This document shows, in pieces, positions 8,980 through 18,217 of a stretch of DNA of 64,000 bases. A program made the position numbers and the translations under genes. How positions within the stretch are numbered: the stretch's first letter is position 1; each line of letters starts with the position of its first letter. Source of the stretch: Ruminococcus flavefaciens FD-1 (GTDB lineage: Bacteria > Bacillota > Clostridia > Oscillospirales > Ruminococcaceae); assembly GCA_000174895.1 (NCBI GenBank), contig ACOK01000108.1, positions 1 to 64,000 on the forward strand. Reading direction: 5' to 3'. The notes below the pieces were generated by a model. That model saw only the letters and a program-made list of their open reading frames with translations. It did not search any database and was not told where the DNA came from.

Positions 8980-9987
8980 TCACTCCTGACCTGATAGCAG
9001 CTTTTTCTTCATAAAGCACAGGTCGAATACATCAAGCTTTCCATCGCTGCAAAGGTCTGCACTTCGCCAGTCATTGAGCTTGGTATCGGGTACTCCGAGC
9101 AGCCATCTCTGAAGAATTACGGCATCCGAAACAGCGAATTCTCCGTCAGAGTTCACATCGCCGTCCACCGTATCAGCTTTCACATCAACAGATTCCAGCT
9201 CTATCACCTTCGCATCGTGATCTATGCTTTTCACCTTTATTTCGCCGTCTCCGATGTATTCTCCGTAATATTCCGGAAGGAAAACAGGGAAAATCATTCT
9301 CGATGACTTATCTGCACTTTTTATTTTGTAATCGTAGCAGAGAAGATGCGTGTTCCTGTCGATCACGTCACCGGCATTCAGCTTTCTTCCGTCAAGATAG
9401 GTAATTCCCTCAATGTCGGGAGCAATATAGATCACAAGTCCGTCGATGCCTACAAGTTCCGCATCAAAGGGCAGAACGTAGTCATCGATGTTGATATACA
9501 CAAGGTCGTAATTTCCCTTTGTATTGACCACATTCGCACAGCTTCCCTTGCTTTTTCCGTCATAATGAAGAGTGTCATATTTGCGGAATTTATCCCCCAG
9601 TGAAACCTCTGATGTATTGTACACTTCACTTTTCACAGCCTCATGTGACACCGAAATATCGATGGTTTTAACGCCTTTTCCTTCCAGGTACGATACTGTT
9701 ATCGTAGCCTTGCCGTCAGCTATTCCCGTAACTACTCCGTCCTTGTCAACAGTCGCCACGCTCTCATCGCTTGACGAAAAAGTGACCTCGTTCTGTTTTC
9801 CGCTGCTCCATGTCAGCTCCAGTTTTGCGCTTTCGCCGATCGCCAGAACGTCCTTTGCAATTGATACTTTCGTGACTGATGCAATAAGCTGATCGTATGC
9901 GCACACAGTCTGAGCCGTTGTCAGAGCGGACATAGGTGTGCAGCAGATACAACCGGCGATAAGCATCGCTTTTACAGTTTTTCTCAT
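8980..9987 (-). CDS. Secreted Ig-like (BIG2) protein with C-terminal dockerin
   Basis: A 335-residue exported protein. It has a signal peptide at residues 1-30, a bacterial Ig-like group 2 domain at about 40-110 (the SSSDESVATVDKDGVVTG signature), a middle segment that reads as a beta-rich binding module, and a dockerin from residue 276 with loops DVNSDGEFAVSDA and DLCSDGKLDVFDL. ATG 9987 is preceded by GGAGGAAGAAGA; a longer frame upstream lacks a ribosome site. It probably joins the cellulosome or cell surface through a cohesin. No catalytic residues were recognised. Confidence 0.85.
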   Translation of the reverse strand: MRKTVKAMLIAGCICCTPMSALTTAQTVCAYDQLIASVTKVSIAKDVLAIGESAKLELTWSSGKQNEVTFSSSDESVATVDKDGVVTGIADGKATITVSYLEGKGVKTIDISVSHEAVKSEVYNTSEVSLGDKFRKYDTLHYDGKSKGSCANVVNTKGNYDLVYINIDDYVLPFDAELVGIDGLVIYIAPDIEGITYLDGRKLNAGDVIDRNTHLLCYDYKIKSADKSSRMIFPVFLPEYYGEYIGDGEIKVKSIDHDAKVIELESVDVKADTVDGDVNSDGEFAVSDAVILQRWLLGVPDTKLNDWRSADLCSDGKLDVFDLCFMKKKLLSGQE

Positions 9988-10246
9988 TCTTCTTCCTCCA
10001 TTTTTATCTCTCCACAAATCTGATTGTGTATTATTATTATACAATAACTCCGCTGCAAAATCAATAGCAGTATATGACCTCTTATGAATCAATTCCCCCT
10101 TCAACAGAATGAGGAGACATTTTCATGCCTCCTCACTTCCTGTAAAAACTTGTTTTTCGGAACATATCAACTGCCCGATAGTTCTATATCTGATCTGTCT
10201 TTTGCTACACTATCCAAGGAGATTTTCACGGCTCCTCATTTCGATC

Positions 10247-13200
10247 TTATTCGGGAAGCTTATCTATAAGCCTCAGCAGATACTTCTGTATTGCAAGTGC
10301 ATCCTTATTTGTAACGCCGTCTCCGATATCGGAACAATCCGCATTTTTCTTTCCTGCTGCTGTGATATGTCCGTTTTCTGTGCCGTTTTCATCATATTTT
10401 GAAGGATTTGAGATGGACTGCATTATGAGAACAGCATCACCCATATCAACTATACCGTTGCAGTTTGCATCGCCGTAAACTATCTCTGTATCATTTGTAG
10501 CAGGCTCTGCACTTGCAGCCTTCTTTGTGAAGAAGCCCGGTTTGCCCTCTTCATCAATCCTTGCATATACGCTGTCATTTTTGGTCTTATCCCACTTTGT
10601 TCCGTTTCCGCCTGTAAGATTTACGCAATGGCCAAACATACTCGTTGTATTCTCAGCTTTCGACAGATCAAAGTTATTCACCCATATAGTCTCAAGGAAA
10701 AGATCTCCGTCAAACATATACTCTATATTACCTACTCCGGAAGTATCAAAGCTGCTCAGATCAAGCTCAGTAAGGCTGCTGCATTCGTTGAACATCCAAT
10801 CCATTTTTCTGACCTTAGAAGTATCAAAGCCCGTCAGATCAAGTTTCTCAAGATTCTTGCAGCCGTCGAACATACCTGACATATCAACCACTTTTGAAGT
10901 GTTAAACTTTGAGATATCAACACTTCTCAGTGAAGAGCATCCCTCGAACATCTTGCTCATAGAAACAACATCCGGAGTTGCAAATGATGAAAGATCAAGT
11001 GACTGAAGCAATTCGCAGCCGCTGAACATTCCGCTCATATTCTTCACTTTTTCTGTTTTAAATCCTGATACGTCAAGCGTTTTGAGTTCAGAGCAGTACG
11101 TAAACATATATGTCATATCCTCAGCATTTGAAGTATCAAAACCGGAAAGATCAAGCTTTTCAAGGCTTTCACACCAGCCGAACATACCTGACATATTTAT
11201 TACTGAAGAAGTATCGCTCCCTGAGAGATCAACAGTTCTGAGTGCGCTGCATAAATTGAACATACAAGACATATCCTTGACTTTTGAAGTATCAAGACCT
11301 TTGAGAACAACTGTTTCAAGCTTATTGCAATCATCAAACATATAGCTCATATCTGTTACATTTGAAGTATTGAGCTTTCCGAGATCAATGTTTTTCAAGG
11401 CAGTATCCCTGAACATTCCGCTCATATCTATGACCTTTGAGGTGTCCAGGCCGCTGAGGTCAACAGATTCCAGTGCAAAACAGCATCCGAACATATCGTT
11501 CATATCAGTTACATTTGATGTATACAGACCTGAAAGATCAAGGGATTTAATATTATTGCAGTTAAAGAACATTTCTTTCATAGTTCTGACTTTGCTTGAA
11601 TCCGCCTTGCTGAGATCTATTTTTTTTGCTCTGGAGTCATTGAACAGATTATCGCAGTTTTCAGGGAGGACAGTTCCCTCTTCGGCAATTATAGTACCTG
11701 CATTACGGTAACGCTTAACGTGCGCAGGAACTATATTTCCCTTTAAAGTCAGTGTGTCTGTCTCTTCATCATATGTAACAGTTCCGACCTCCGGCAGAGT
11801 TATAACAGTATCTGCCGTTTTCTTTGTAAAGTAGCCGGGAGCATCCTTCTCATCTATTCTTGCATATTTTATGTCTCTTTTTTCCGGATCCCATATCGTT
11901 CCGTTTCCGCCGATAAGGTATTGGCAGGCATAAAACATATCTTCCGTCTTTTCAGCCTTTAAAACGTCAAATTTATCTACATAAATCGAACGTAATGAGC
12001 CGCAGTTCGCAAACATACCTTCAAAATTTGTTACATTTGAAGTGTCAAAAGCGCTGAGATCAAGCACAGCAAGACTATCATCGCCATCAAACATATCCTC
12101 CATGTCTGTGACCTTCGAGGTGTCAAATCTGCTCAGATCAAGAGCTGCAATGCATTCGCACCATGCAAACATATGCTTCATATCCGTAACCTTTGAAGTA
12201 TCAAGGCCGGACAGATCAATGCTCACTAAACTCCCACAGCAGTTGAACATATATGCCATATTTGTTACATTCGAGGTATCAAAGCTGCTGATATCGACAG
12301 ATTTCAGATTGAAACAGCAATTGAAAATACGGCTCATATCTGTTACTTTTGATGTATCAAATCTGCCTGTTGCTATAGACTCAATATTGCCGCAGAGAGA
12401 GAACATTCCGCTCATATCTGTAACAGATGATGTATCAAAGCCGGAAACATCAATGGATGATGCAGTACAGCCTTCAAACATACTGCTCATGTCCGTAACT
12501 TTAGAAGTATCAAATCCGCTGAGATCAATGGATTCGCAGCCGGTAAAATCGTAGAACATTTCGCTCATATTTGTTACATTGCTTGTATCAGCATTGCTGA
12601 GATCTATACTTGCAACAGTGAATTTCCTGAACATACCGCTGCAGTCAGCAGGGAAAACCGTGCCCTTTTCCGCAACTATTTTCTTGACTGCGGAATTTTC
12701 GCTGAAATCTATTACGTCATCAACTGCAACATTTCCCTTTAAAGTAAGAGTTCCTGTTGTATCGTTAAAAACCACACTGCTGACGTAATCATCAGGCCTG
12801 TCTGCGGCAAGTACTCTTACACTGAAAGAAGCAAACAGCGGATTATACTTATCGCTGATGTGTACGATATATCTTCCCGGCTTGCTGCTGTCAAATTCTG
12901 TGCTTATATTAAATTCATCGGATATGTCATCGTCGGTATAAGTATACTCGGTATAGTCATTTGAAAACTTCAGAACAAGACCGCTAAGGTCAAGCTTTTC
13001 ACCTTTTTTGTAAATGATCTTGTCAGGCATTTTTTCAATGGTAAGCTTTGAATTACCTACCAGCGTAGTACATATTTGTATTCCGCCTGTAGTAACAGGC
13101 ACAGTCGTAGTCACCGGCGGGATCACGTTCATAGTAGTCTCAACATAAGCTGTCTCAGGTTCGTGAGAATCGTCTTCAGCTCTGACTGTGGCTGCAGTTT

Positions 13201-13321
13201 CATCGGACTGTTCCTCGGCAAAAGCCGTTATACTGCCGGGATCGTATACATAGCCCGGCTGCATAGGTACATACGTGAGGGACAGAGCCATTAATGCTGC
13301 AATAGTTTTTTTGATTTTCAT
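10247..13321 (-). CDS. Secreted DUF285/BspA-family repeat protein with Ig-like domain and dockerin
   Basis: A 1024-residue exported protein. In order it has a signal peptide, a Thr-rich linker, a Big_3-type Ig domain at roughly 80-170 (KKGEKLDLSGLVLKF), two long blocks of DUF285 repeats with the 24-residue unit FDTSxVTDMSxMFxxCxxLxxLDLS, each block preceded by a VxxDxxTGTLTLKGN strand, and a dockerin from residue 950. ATG 13321 follows AAGGAGAG. The two repeat blocks share their flanks, so the gene grew by internal duplication. It is presumably a large surface adhesin or binding scaffold attached through the dockerin. Confidence 0.9.
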   Translation of the reverse strand: MKIKKTIAALMALSLTYVPMQPGYVYDPGSITAFAEEQSDETAATVRAEDDSHEPETAYVETTMNVIPPVTTTVPVTTGGIQICTTLVGNSKLTIEKMPDKIIYKKGEKLDLSGLVLKFSNDYTEYTYTDDDISDEFNISTEFDSSKPGRYIVHISDKYNPLFASFSVRVLAADRPDDYVSSVVFNDTTGTLTLKGNVAVDDVIDFSENSAVKKIVAEKGTVFPADCSGMFRKFTVASIDLSNADTSNVTNMSEMFYDFTGCESIDLSGFDTSKVTDMSSMFEGCTASSIDVSGFDTSSVTDMSGMFSLCGNIESIATGRFDTSKVTDMSRIFNCCFNLKSVDISSFDTSNVTNMAYMFNCCGSLVSIDLSGLDTSKVTDMKHMFAWCECIAALDLSRFDTSKVTDMEDMFDGDDSLAVLDLSAFDTSNVTNFEGMFANCGSLRSIYVDKFDVLKAEKTEDMFYACQYLIGGNGTIWDPEKRDIKYARIDEKDAPGYFTKKTADTVITLPEVGTVTYDEETDTLTLKGNIVPAHVKRYRNAGTIIAEEGTVLPENCDNLFNDSRAKKIDLSKADSSKVRTMKEMFFNCNNIKSLDLSGLYTSNVTDMNDMFGCCFALESVDLSGLDTSKVIDMSGMFRDTALKNIDLGKLNTSNVTDMSYMFDDCNKLETVVLKGLDTSKVKDMSCMFNLCSALRTVDLSGSDTSSVINMSGMFGWCESLEKLDLSGFDTSNAEDMTYMFTYCSELKTLDVSGFKTEKVKNMSGMFSGCELLQSLDLSSFATPDVVSMSKMFEGCSSLRSVDISKFNTSKVVDMSGMFDGCKNLEKLDLTGFDTSKVRKMDWMFNECSSLTELDLSSFDTSGVGNIEYMFDGDLFLETIWVNNFDLSKAENTTSMFGHCVNLTGGNGTKWDKTKNDSVYARIDEEGKPGFFTKKAASAEPATNDTEIVYGDANCNGIVDMGDAVLIMQSISNPSKYDENGTENGHITAAGKKNADCSDIGDGVTNKDALAIQKYLLRLIDKLPE

Positions 13322-13494
13322 AAATTTCACTCTCCTTAAAAATAACAATAAGCCATTGCTACTTATTAGACGATCCCCCACATTAAAACTCTCACGCAAA
13401 CAACTACTTTTGTACAAATGTACAAATCCAAGCTTGTATTTTCAAGGTTGATCCAGCATTATAACAAATTATTTTCCAATTTCACCGATCAGGT

Positions 13495-14547
13495 TCACTT
13501 CAGTCCTTTGAGGAAGTCCTCTATGACTTTTGCACATTCATCGGGTTTATGTTCATAGATCCAATGACTGCCCGGTATGTTTATTTCCTTGCAGTTTCCG
13601 ATCTTTTCGATGTAGCGGCTTCTTTTCTCCTTTAGCTCTGTTTTCCATTCACCGGTGCTTTCTTCAAGGCGTTTTTGCATATCCTCTTCGGATAATCCGA
13701 AATCGTAGAAATCATTATAATCCTTGATATCTTCTATTGTCTTAAAGTCAGTCGTGATGTAGATTTTCGGGATATCATTTGATTTGATCGAACTCCAGGC
13801 TGTTTCATTATTTATAAAGAAGTTTTTCATTTCCTGTGTTGTAAGACTCGAATCGGTTGCACCGTAAAATGCAGCTGCATCTTTTGCGTATTCGCCGTAT
13901 AAGTCGTCCTCTTCTTCTCCCTTAATTGCATCGATTGCTCTGGATAATCCTGATTTATCCAAGAAATTCCGACAGTTCAGCATCACATTATACATTACCT
14001 TTATTACACCTTTTTCAGGCATTTCATTATCGCCTTCAAAATTGGAATCAAGGAAGATCACTCCCGATATCTCATCCGGATATGTACTTTCCCAGTATGT
14101 GCCATAGATACCGCTGAGAGAATGCGGCATGAGAATATACGGTGCTTCAATGCCTGCATTTTTAAGCGCAGTACGTGTGCTTTCCACTATTTTCTCGGTG
14201 GTCATATCTTTTTTGGTTCCGCCGCTGATACCGTATCCGGGACGTAAAACCGTGACAAGTGTGATATCATCGCTGAGATGTTCATAAAACTGTTTCATGC
14301 TGACAGGAAATGCTGAATCTCCGCTTCCCGGCATTGCGATTATAGTATATTTTCCGTCGCCTAAGATATTGACGTTCATGTCAAAATCACCGGCTGAGAC
14401 AAGGTTTGCGAATCCGTCTTTTTCGAGAAGTTCCCTGTCTTTTTTCTGTGCTGATTTCTGATAGAAGAAACAGATTATCAGTGCGATCAGAAACAAGATG
14501 AGAAGAATAAGAATTATTCTGCCTATAATTTTACCTGCTTTTTTCAT
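13495..14547 (-). CDS. Membrane-anchored alpha/beta hydrolase
   Basis: A 350-residue protein with one N-terminal transmembrane helix (residues 8-28) and an extracytoplasmic alpha/beta hydrolase fold. The oxyanion region is AMPGSGDSAFPV, the nucleophile elbow is PHSLSG with Ser143, and the catalytic His is probably in PGSHWIYEHK. It is closely paralogous to the hydrolase half of the permease fusion at 22042-25404, sharing DGFANLV, the RPGYGISGG block and the ALKNAGIEAPYILM elbow. The MerR gene upstream is 14 bases away, so the two are probably one transcript. The substrate is unknown. Confidence 0.85.
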   Translation of the reverse strand: MKKAGKIIGRIILILLILFLIALIICFFYQKSAQKKDRELLEKDGFANLVSAGDFDMNVNILGDGKYTIIAMPGSGDSAFPVSMKQFYEHLSDDITLVTVLRPGYGISGGTKKDMTTEKIVESTRTALKNAGIEAPYILMPHSLSGIYGTYWESTYPDEISGVIFLDSNFEGDNEMPEKGVIKVMYNVMLNCRNFLDKSGLSRAIDAIKGEEEDDLYGEYAKDAAAFYGATDSSLTTQEMKNFFINNETAWSSIKSNDIPKIYITTDFKTIEDIKDYNDFYDFGLSEEDMQKRLEESTGEWKTELKEKRSRYIEKIGNCKEINIPGSHWIYEHKPDECAKVIEDFLKGLK

Positions 14548-14561
14548 ATGGTTCTCCTTTA

Positions 14562-15239
14562 TTATTTGTTATAGTACTGAAGCATTATCCGCATTACGGT
14601 TTTCTGATAGATCTCCATTTTGATAGCAATATTCACCTTTTCGTAGCGAAGACGTGAAATTATTGTTGTTCCGTCGATTACAGGTTCTTCAATGCAGATA
14701 AATCTTCCGCAAGGTTTGATATGATGTTTCCAGCATTTTTCAACAAATCCATCAGGAAATGAATTTGTACTGTTTCCAAAATATGGTGATAACTCAGAGT
14801 AACGTTCCTCCAGCAGCAGTCTGGTGACTTCGGCTGCCGTTTCCAGGTTTTCTTCGGGAACATTGTTCTCGGATAAGCTGCTTGCGGCAGAATAGATGTT
14901 TCCGCCTTCTGCAGCAATAGCCAGGACCTTTTCAAGCTTACAGATCCGTTCAGCCATTGCGGCCATCTCAGCCTCGATAATGGCTGTTTTTTCAAGCATC
15001 ATTTCAGCGGCTTTAGCATCATCATCGATGACCTGAGCGATCTCGTCAAGCTGCAATCCGAGTTGTCTGAGAAAGCATATTTTTTTCAGTTTCACGATCG
15101 TATTACTGTCGAGTTTGCGTGGGGCTGTCTTACTGTCACGAATAGTGCTGATCAGGCCTAATTCTTCATAATAACGAATCGTTCGTGAAGTAATATCCAG
15201 CATTTTGCAAACTTCATTGATTGATTTATAGTCATTCAT
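14562..15239 (-). CDS. MerR-family transcriptional regulator
   Basis: A 225-residue regulator. The N-terminal winged helix is typical (INEVCKMLDITSRTIRYYEELGLI), followed by the LRQLGLQLDEIAQVID helix, a coiled-coil dimerisation helix and a roughly 100-residue C-terminal effector domain. ATG 15239 has GGTGAT upstream and only about ten bases of leader after the predicted promoter. It heads a two-gene operon with the alpha/beta hydrolase, suggesting that the regulator senses a compound linked to that enzyme. Confidence 0.9.
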   Translation of the reverse strand: MNDYKSINEVCKMLDITSRTIRYYEELGLISTIRDSKTAPRKLDSNTIVKLKKICFLRQLGLQLDEIAQVIDDDAKAAEMMLEKTAIIEAEMAAMAERICKLEKVLAIAAEGGNIYSAASSLSENNVPEENLETAAEVTRLLLEERYSELSPYFGNSTNSFPDGFVEKCWKHHIKPCGRFICIEEPVIDGTTIISRLRYEKVNIAIKMEIYQKTVMRIMLQYYNK

Positions 15240-15255
15240 TTTTATCACCATAATC

Positions 15256-15286
15256 ATTATACTACTTGACGTTACGTCAATGTCAA
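15256..15286 (-). promoter_or_regulatory. MerR-type promoter with 19-bp spacer and perfect operator
   Basis: On the minus strand TTGACA (15281-15286) and TATAAT (15256-15261) are both consensus but separated by 19 bp. The spacer contains a perfect 15-bp dyad TTGACGTAACGTCAA (15266-15280). An overlong spacer with the dyad between the hexamers is the hallmark of MerR-family control, where the regulator untwists DNA on activation. It drives the MerR gene itself. Confidence 0.92.
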
Positions 15287-15397
15287 GTTATTTTTAATTG
15301 AATATCCAACAAATTTGCACTCCTAAGCCTACTTGCATTTATATATTATCCATAATCACGAGCTTCGGGGATAATATGTGATGACGGAAAGATCATC

Positions 15398-15426
15398 TTG
15401 AAAAAAAGAGACACTCATGATATAAT
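15398..15426 (+). promoter_or_regulatory. Sigma-A promoter of the GNAT gene
   Basis: TTGAAA at 15398-15403 and TATAAT at 15421-15426 with a 17-bp spacer, 58 bases before the start codon. Confidence 0.8.
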
Positions 15427-15483
15427 TGGATTAACAAAAATCCGATGTGCAGTATGACACCACAATGGAGGATGATGTAATTG

Positions 15484-16059
15484 ATGAAAATGTTCAACTG
15501 CCGAATACTTACACGAGATGAGATAGCTTCCGTTTATAACGCCTTCATGAAGCAAGACTTCCCAAGCGACGAATTAAAGCCCCTTTCAATGATAACGAGA
15601 TCGCTGGATAAGGGGGAGTATTTCTGCTATGGCATATTCAGCGGTGACAAGCTTTGCGGATACGCCTATTTTGTGTCGATCATAATGGATGAAAAGCAGT
15701 ATTGTCTGCTTGATTATTTTGCGATCCTCAGCGATTTACGAGGACAAGGAACAGGTTCGGAATTCCTGCATCTGCTGCGTGAGGAACTGAAAAATGCCGA
15801 GATGGTCATATGTGAATCTGAAGATCCCGTTGGAACTTCAGGTGACGAACTTGACATCCGACAGCGCCGAATTGCCTTTTATCTGCGTAACCATTTCATT
15901 GATACGGGAGTTAAAGCTGAAATTTTCGGTGTGAATTATGTGCTGCTTGAACTTGATTCGGGACGAAAGCACAGTGAGGCCGAGACAAGGAATACTTATT
16001 CACGCTTGTACAGCAGCTTTCTTCCCGAAAAGCTGTACCGCAGGTTTGTGAGGATCTGA
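15484..16059 (+). CDS. GNAT-family N-acetyltransferase
   Basis: A protein of about 191 residues with the GNAT acetyl-CoA signature DLRGQGTGSEFL after the beta-4 strand CLLDYFAILSD. The C-terminal part (FYLRNHFIDTGVKAEIFGVNYVLLEL) fits the final strands of the fold. The substrate cannot be told. Start choice is uncertain: GGAGG at 15467-15471 favours TTG 15481 (9 bases) or ATG 15484 (12 bases). It is a single gene with its own promoter. Confidence 0.75.
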   Translation: MKMFNCRILTRDEIASVYNAFMKQDFPSDELKPLSMITRSLDKGEYFCYGIFSGDKLCGYAYFVSIIMDEKQYCLLDYFAILSDLRGQGTGSEFLHLLREELKNAEMVICESEDPVGTSGDELDIRQRRIAFYLRNHFIDTGVKAEIFGVNYVLLELDSGRKHSEAETRNTYSRLYSSFLPEKLYRRFVRI

Positions 16060-16091
16060 TCTCTCCTGCCATTTTGAATGTAAAGGCAAAC

Positions 16092-16120
16092 TTGACAGCT
16101 TTTCGTTATAATAGTATAAT
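16092..16120 (+). promoter_or_regulatory. Sigma-A promoter of the dockerin nuclease
   Basis: TTGACA at 16092-16097 and TATAAT at 16115-16120 with a 17-bp spacer, both perfect consensus. Confidence 0.88.
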
Positions 16121-16158
16121 AAATGTAAAAATGCTATAAAGATAAAAGAGGGATCAGG

Positions 16159-17364
16159 ATGAAGAAATACAAATTTATGTCTGTGTTATGTGCGGTTTCA
16201 CTTGGAGCTGCAATGCTTCCGAATAGCTATGTATCGGCGGAAACTGATATCATGCACGGTGATGTGAACGGTGACGGCTCAATAACCGCAGTCGATGCGT
16301 CTCTTATTCTCACGGAGTACGCAGTAACATCAGCAGGCAAAAACGGCACACTTACAGATACTCAGAAAAAAATCGCTGACGTCAATATGGATGGTAAAGT
16401 TGATGCGGTGGATGCTTCTGCTATACTCAGCTACTATGCGTACTGTTCGGTAAATGACACTGTTATATCAGTTGAAGTATTCACCGCAGAAGACAGGCCT
16501 GTCGTTCCCAAAATTCCCAGTTACATTTTTCCTCAGGCTGTTGACATTTCAACTATTCCGTCATTCACCGATAAACCGTACTGCATCCTCAACAATAACA
16601 TCCCGGCTTTTGACCCTGACGATTTAAACGGTACGCCCTTTGAGTCCTATGAAGAACCTGACGAATTCGGGCGATGCGGAGTGTGTGTAGCAGCCGTCGG
16701 AACAGAGCTGATGCCAACTGAAAAACGTGGTGAGATCGGTATGATTAAGCCTACGGGCTGGCATCTTGACAAATATGATTTCGTGGACGGCAAATACCTC
16801 TACAACCGCTGTCATCTTCTCGGCTATCAGCTGACAGGTGAAAATGCAAATCCGAACAATCTTGTCACAGGCACACGCTACCTCAATACAAAGGGAATGC
16901 TGCCTTTTGAGGACGAGATCGCAAGCTACGTGAAAAAAACCGACAATCATGTGCTGTACCGTGTGACACCGTTGTTTGCTGACGATGAACTTGTGTGCAG
17001 AGGCGTGGCGATGGAAGGCTGGTCAGTTGAGGACTCCGGCGCTTCTGTATGCTTCAATGTGTTCTGCTACAATGTTCAGCCGGGTGTGGTTATCGACTAT
17101 GCAACCGGTGAGAATCATGCAGACGAATCCTATATAGCAACTACCACCGTAACCGAAACCACTGTACGAACTACTGTTACAACAACTGTGACTCAGCCGC
17201 CTGTGGAGTATGACTTTGTTGCGAATAAAAATTCAAAAGTATTCCACAGGCCTGACTGCACCTCTGTTGATAAAATGAGTGAGAAGAACAGATGGTATTT
17301 TCAGGGCAGCCGTGAGGAACTTATAGCCGACGGATACAAGCCTTGCTCGAATTGTCAGCCATAA
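16159..17364 (+). CDS. Secreted DNA/RNA non-specific endonuclease with N-terminal dockerin and C-terminal Ada-like Zn module
   Basis: A 401-residue exported protein. It has a signal peptide (1-27), a dockerin at about 31-95 (GDVNGDGSITAVDA and DVNMDGKVDAVDA), and an EndA/DNA-entry type nuclease at about 130-315 with the core YNRCHLLGYQL, in which the His is the expected general base, and a downstream NPNNLVTGTRYLN for metal binding. A Thr-rich linker follows, then a C-terminal 50-residue Ada-like cysteine module (HRPDC and CSNC). The usual DRGH is NRCH here. It probably degrades extracellular nucleic acid while attached to a cohesin scaffold. Confidence 0.88.
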   Translation: MKKYKFMSVLCAVSLGAAMLPNSYVSAETDIMHGDVNGDGSITAVDASLILTEYAVTSAGKNGTLTDTQKKIADVNMDGKVDAVDASAILSYYAYCSVNDTVISVEVFTAEDRPVVPKIPSYIFPQAVDISTIPSFTDKPYCILNNNIPAFDPDDLNGTPFESYEEPDEFGRCGVCVAAVGTELMPTEKRGEIGMIKPTGWHLDKYDFVDGKYLYNRCHLLGYQLTGENANPNNLVTGTRYLNTKGMLPFEDEIASYVKKTDNHVLYRVTPLFADDELVCRGVAMEGWSVEDSGASVCFNVFCYNVQPGVVIDYATGENHADESYIATTTVTETTVRTTVTTTVTQPPVEYDFVANKNSKVFHRPDCTSVDKMSEKNRWYFQGSREELIADGYKPCSNCQP

Positions 17365-17395
17365 ACCGGATAATATAATATTTCAGGAGAATGAT

Positions 17396-18157
17396 ATGGC
17401 AGTAGAAAACGGAGAATGGATAATGAAAGGACTTGCGTGGAATGATCCGTGCAGGATACGCAGTCCGAAAGAACTTGTGCACCGGATAAACGAGGTCGGT
17501 TTTCTGCCTCTGTTTGCAAACGGAGTGGAAGGTTTTTCCGTTGAGGAACAGGTTTCACCTGATTACTGGTGGACAGGCAACAGAGAACATGACCCATGGG
17601 AATGGCGTGAGATGATCGCCGCAGGGCATGAGGTTGCATACGGGAAATTCTTTGATAAGAAGGCCGGATTCATCAGCCTTGAGTGGCTTCCGTATTTTGT
17701 AAATTACAGGCGTGACGGATATGATTTTGACTCAGCATGGGAAGACAGCAGAGTCAACCGCCGTGAAAAGCTGATAATGGATGTTCTCACCGAAACTGAC
17801 AGCGAAGGCGATATAGTATGGACGGATAGGCAGGTCCTTTCGACTGAGCTGAAACAGCTTGCAGGTTTCGGCAAGGGCGGAGAGAAAAATTATCAGGGTA
17901 TAACCACAGAGCTGATGATGAAGCTGTACATCGTTACTGCTGATTTCCGCCGACGCAGAAACAAAAAAGGCGCCGAGTACGGAATGGCTGTATCTGTTCT
18001 TCTACCGCCTGAGGCGATATGGGGATATGACAGGATCACTTCCGCATACACAGAAACGCCTCATGAATCGTGGCAGCGTATTATAAGCAGGGTAAAAGAA
18101 CTGTATCCAGATACAGATGAAGCTGACATTATCAGGCTTATCGGAAAAGAGCCGTAA
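17396..18157 (+). CDS. AlkZ-related-like protein of uncertain function
   Basis: A 253-residue soluble protein with no signal peptide. The N-terminal half contains WHTG-like WWTGNREHDPWEWRE and the C-terminal half GAEYGMAVSVLLPPEAIWG. From memory this resembles proteins annotated as AlkZ-related, a branch of the winged-helix DNA glycosylase superfamily, but I cannot confirm catalytic residues. It begins 31 bases after the nuclease gene with AGGAG upstream and may be co-transcribed with it. Confidence 0.6.
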   Translation: MAVENGEWIMKGLAWNDPCRIRSPKELVHRINEVGFLPLFANGVEGFSVEEQVSPDYWWTGNREHDPWEWREMIAAGHEVAYGKFFDKKAGFISLEWLPYFVNYRRDGYDFDSAWEDSRVNRREKLIMDVLTETDSEGDIVWTDRQVLSTELKQLAGFGKGGEKNYQGITTELMMKLYIVTADFRRRRNKKGAEYGMAVSVLLPPEAIWGYDRITSAYTETPHESWQRIISRVKELYPDTDEADIIRLIGKEP

Positions 18158-18165
18158 GAATAAAA

Positions 18166-18197
18166 CAGGCACTTCCTCAGATACGGGAAAGTGCCTG
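18166..18197. terminator. Terminator-like hairpin
   Basis: CAGGCACTTCC pairs with GGAAAGTGCCTG with one bulged base. There is only a weak T-run on either side, so termination strength is doubtful. Confidence 0.5.
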
Positions 18198-18217
18198 AAA
18201 TTTACATCTGAACGAGT

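Noticed and set aside
11109..12554. Plus-strand frames over the DUF285 protein
   Set aside because: Repeat-driven shadows of the minus-strand gene.
15301..15397. Second promoter in the gap between MerR and GNAT genes
   Set aside because: Only loose hexamers; the site at 15398 explains the GNAT gene.
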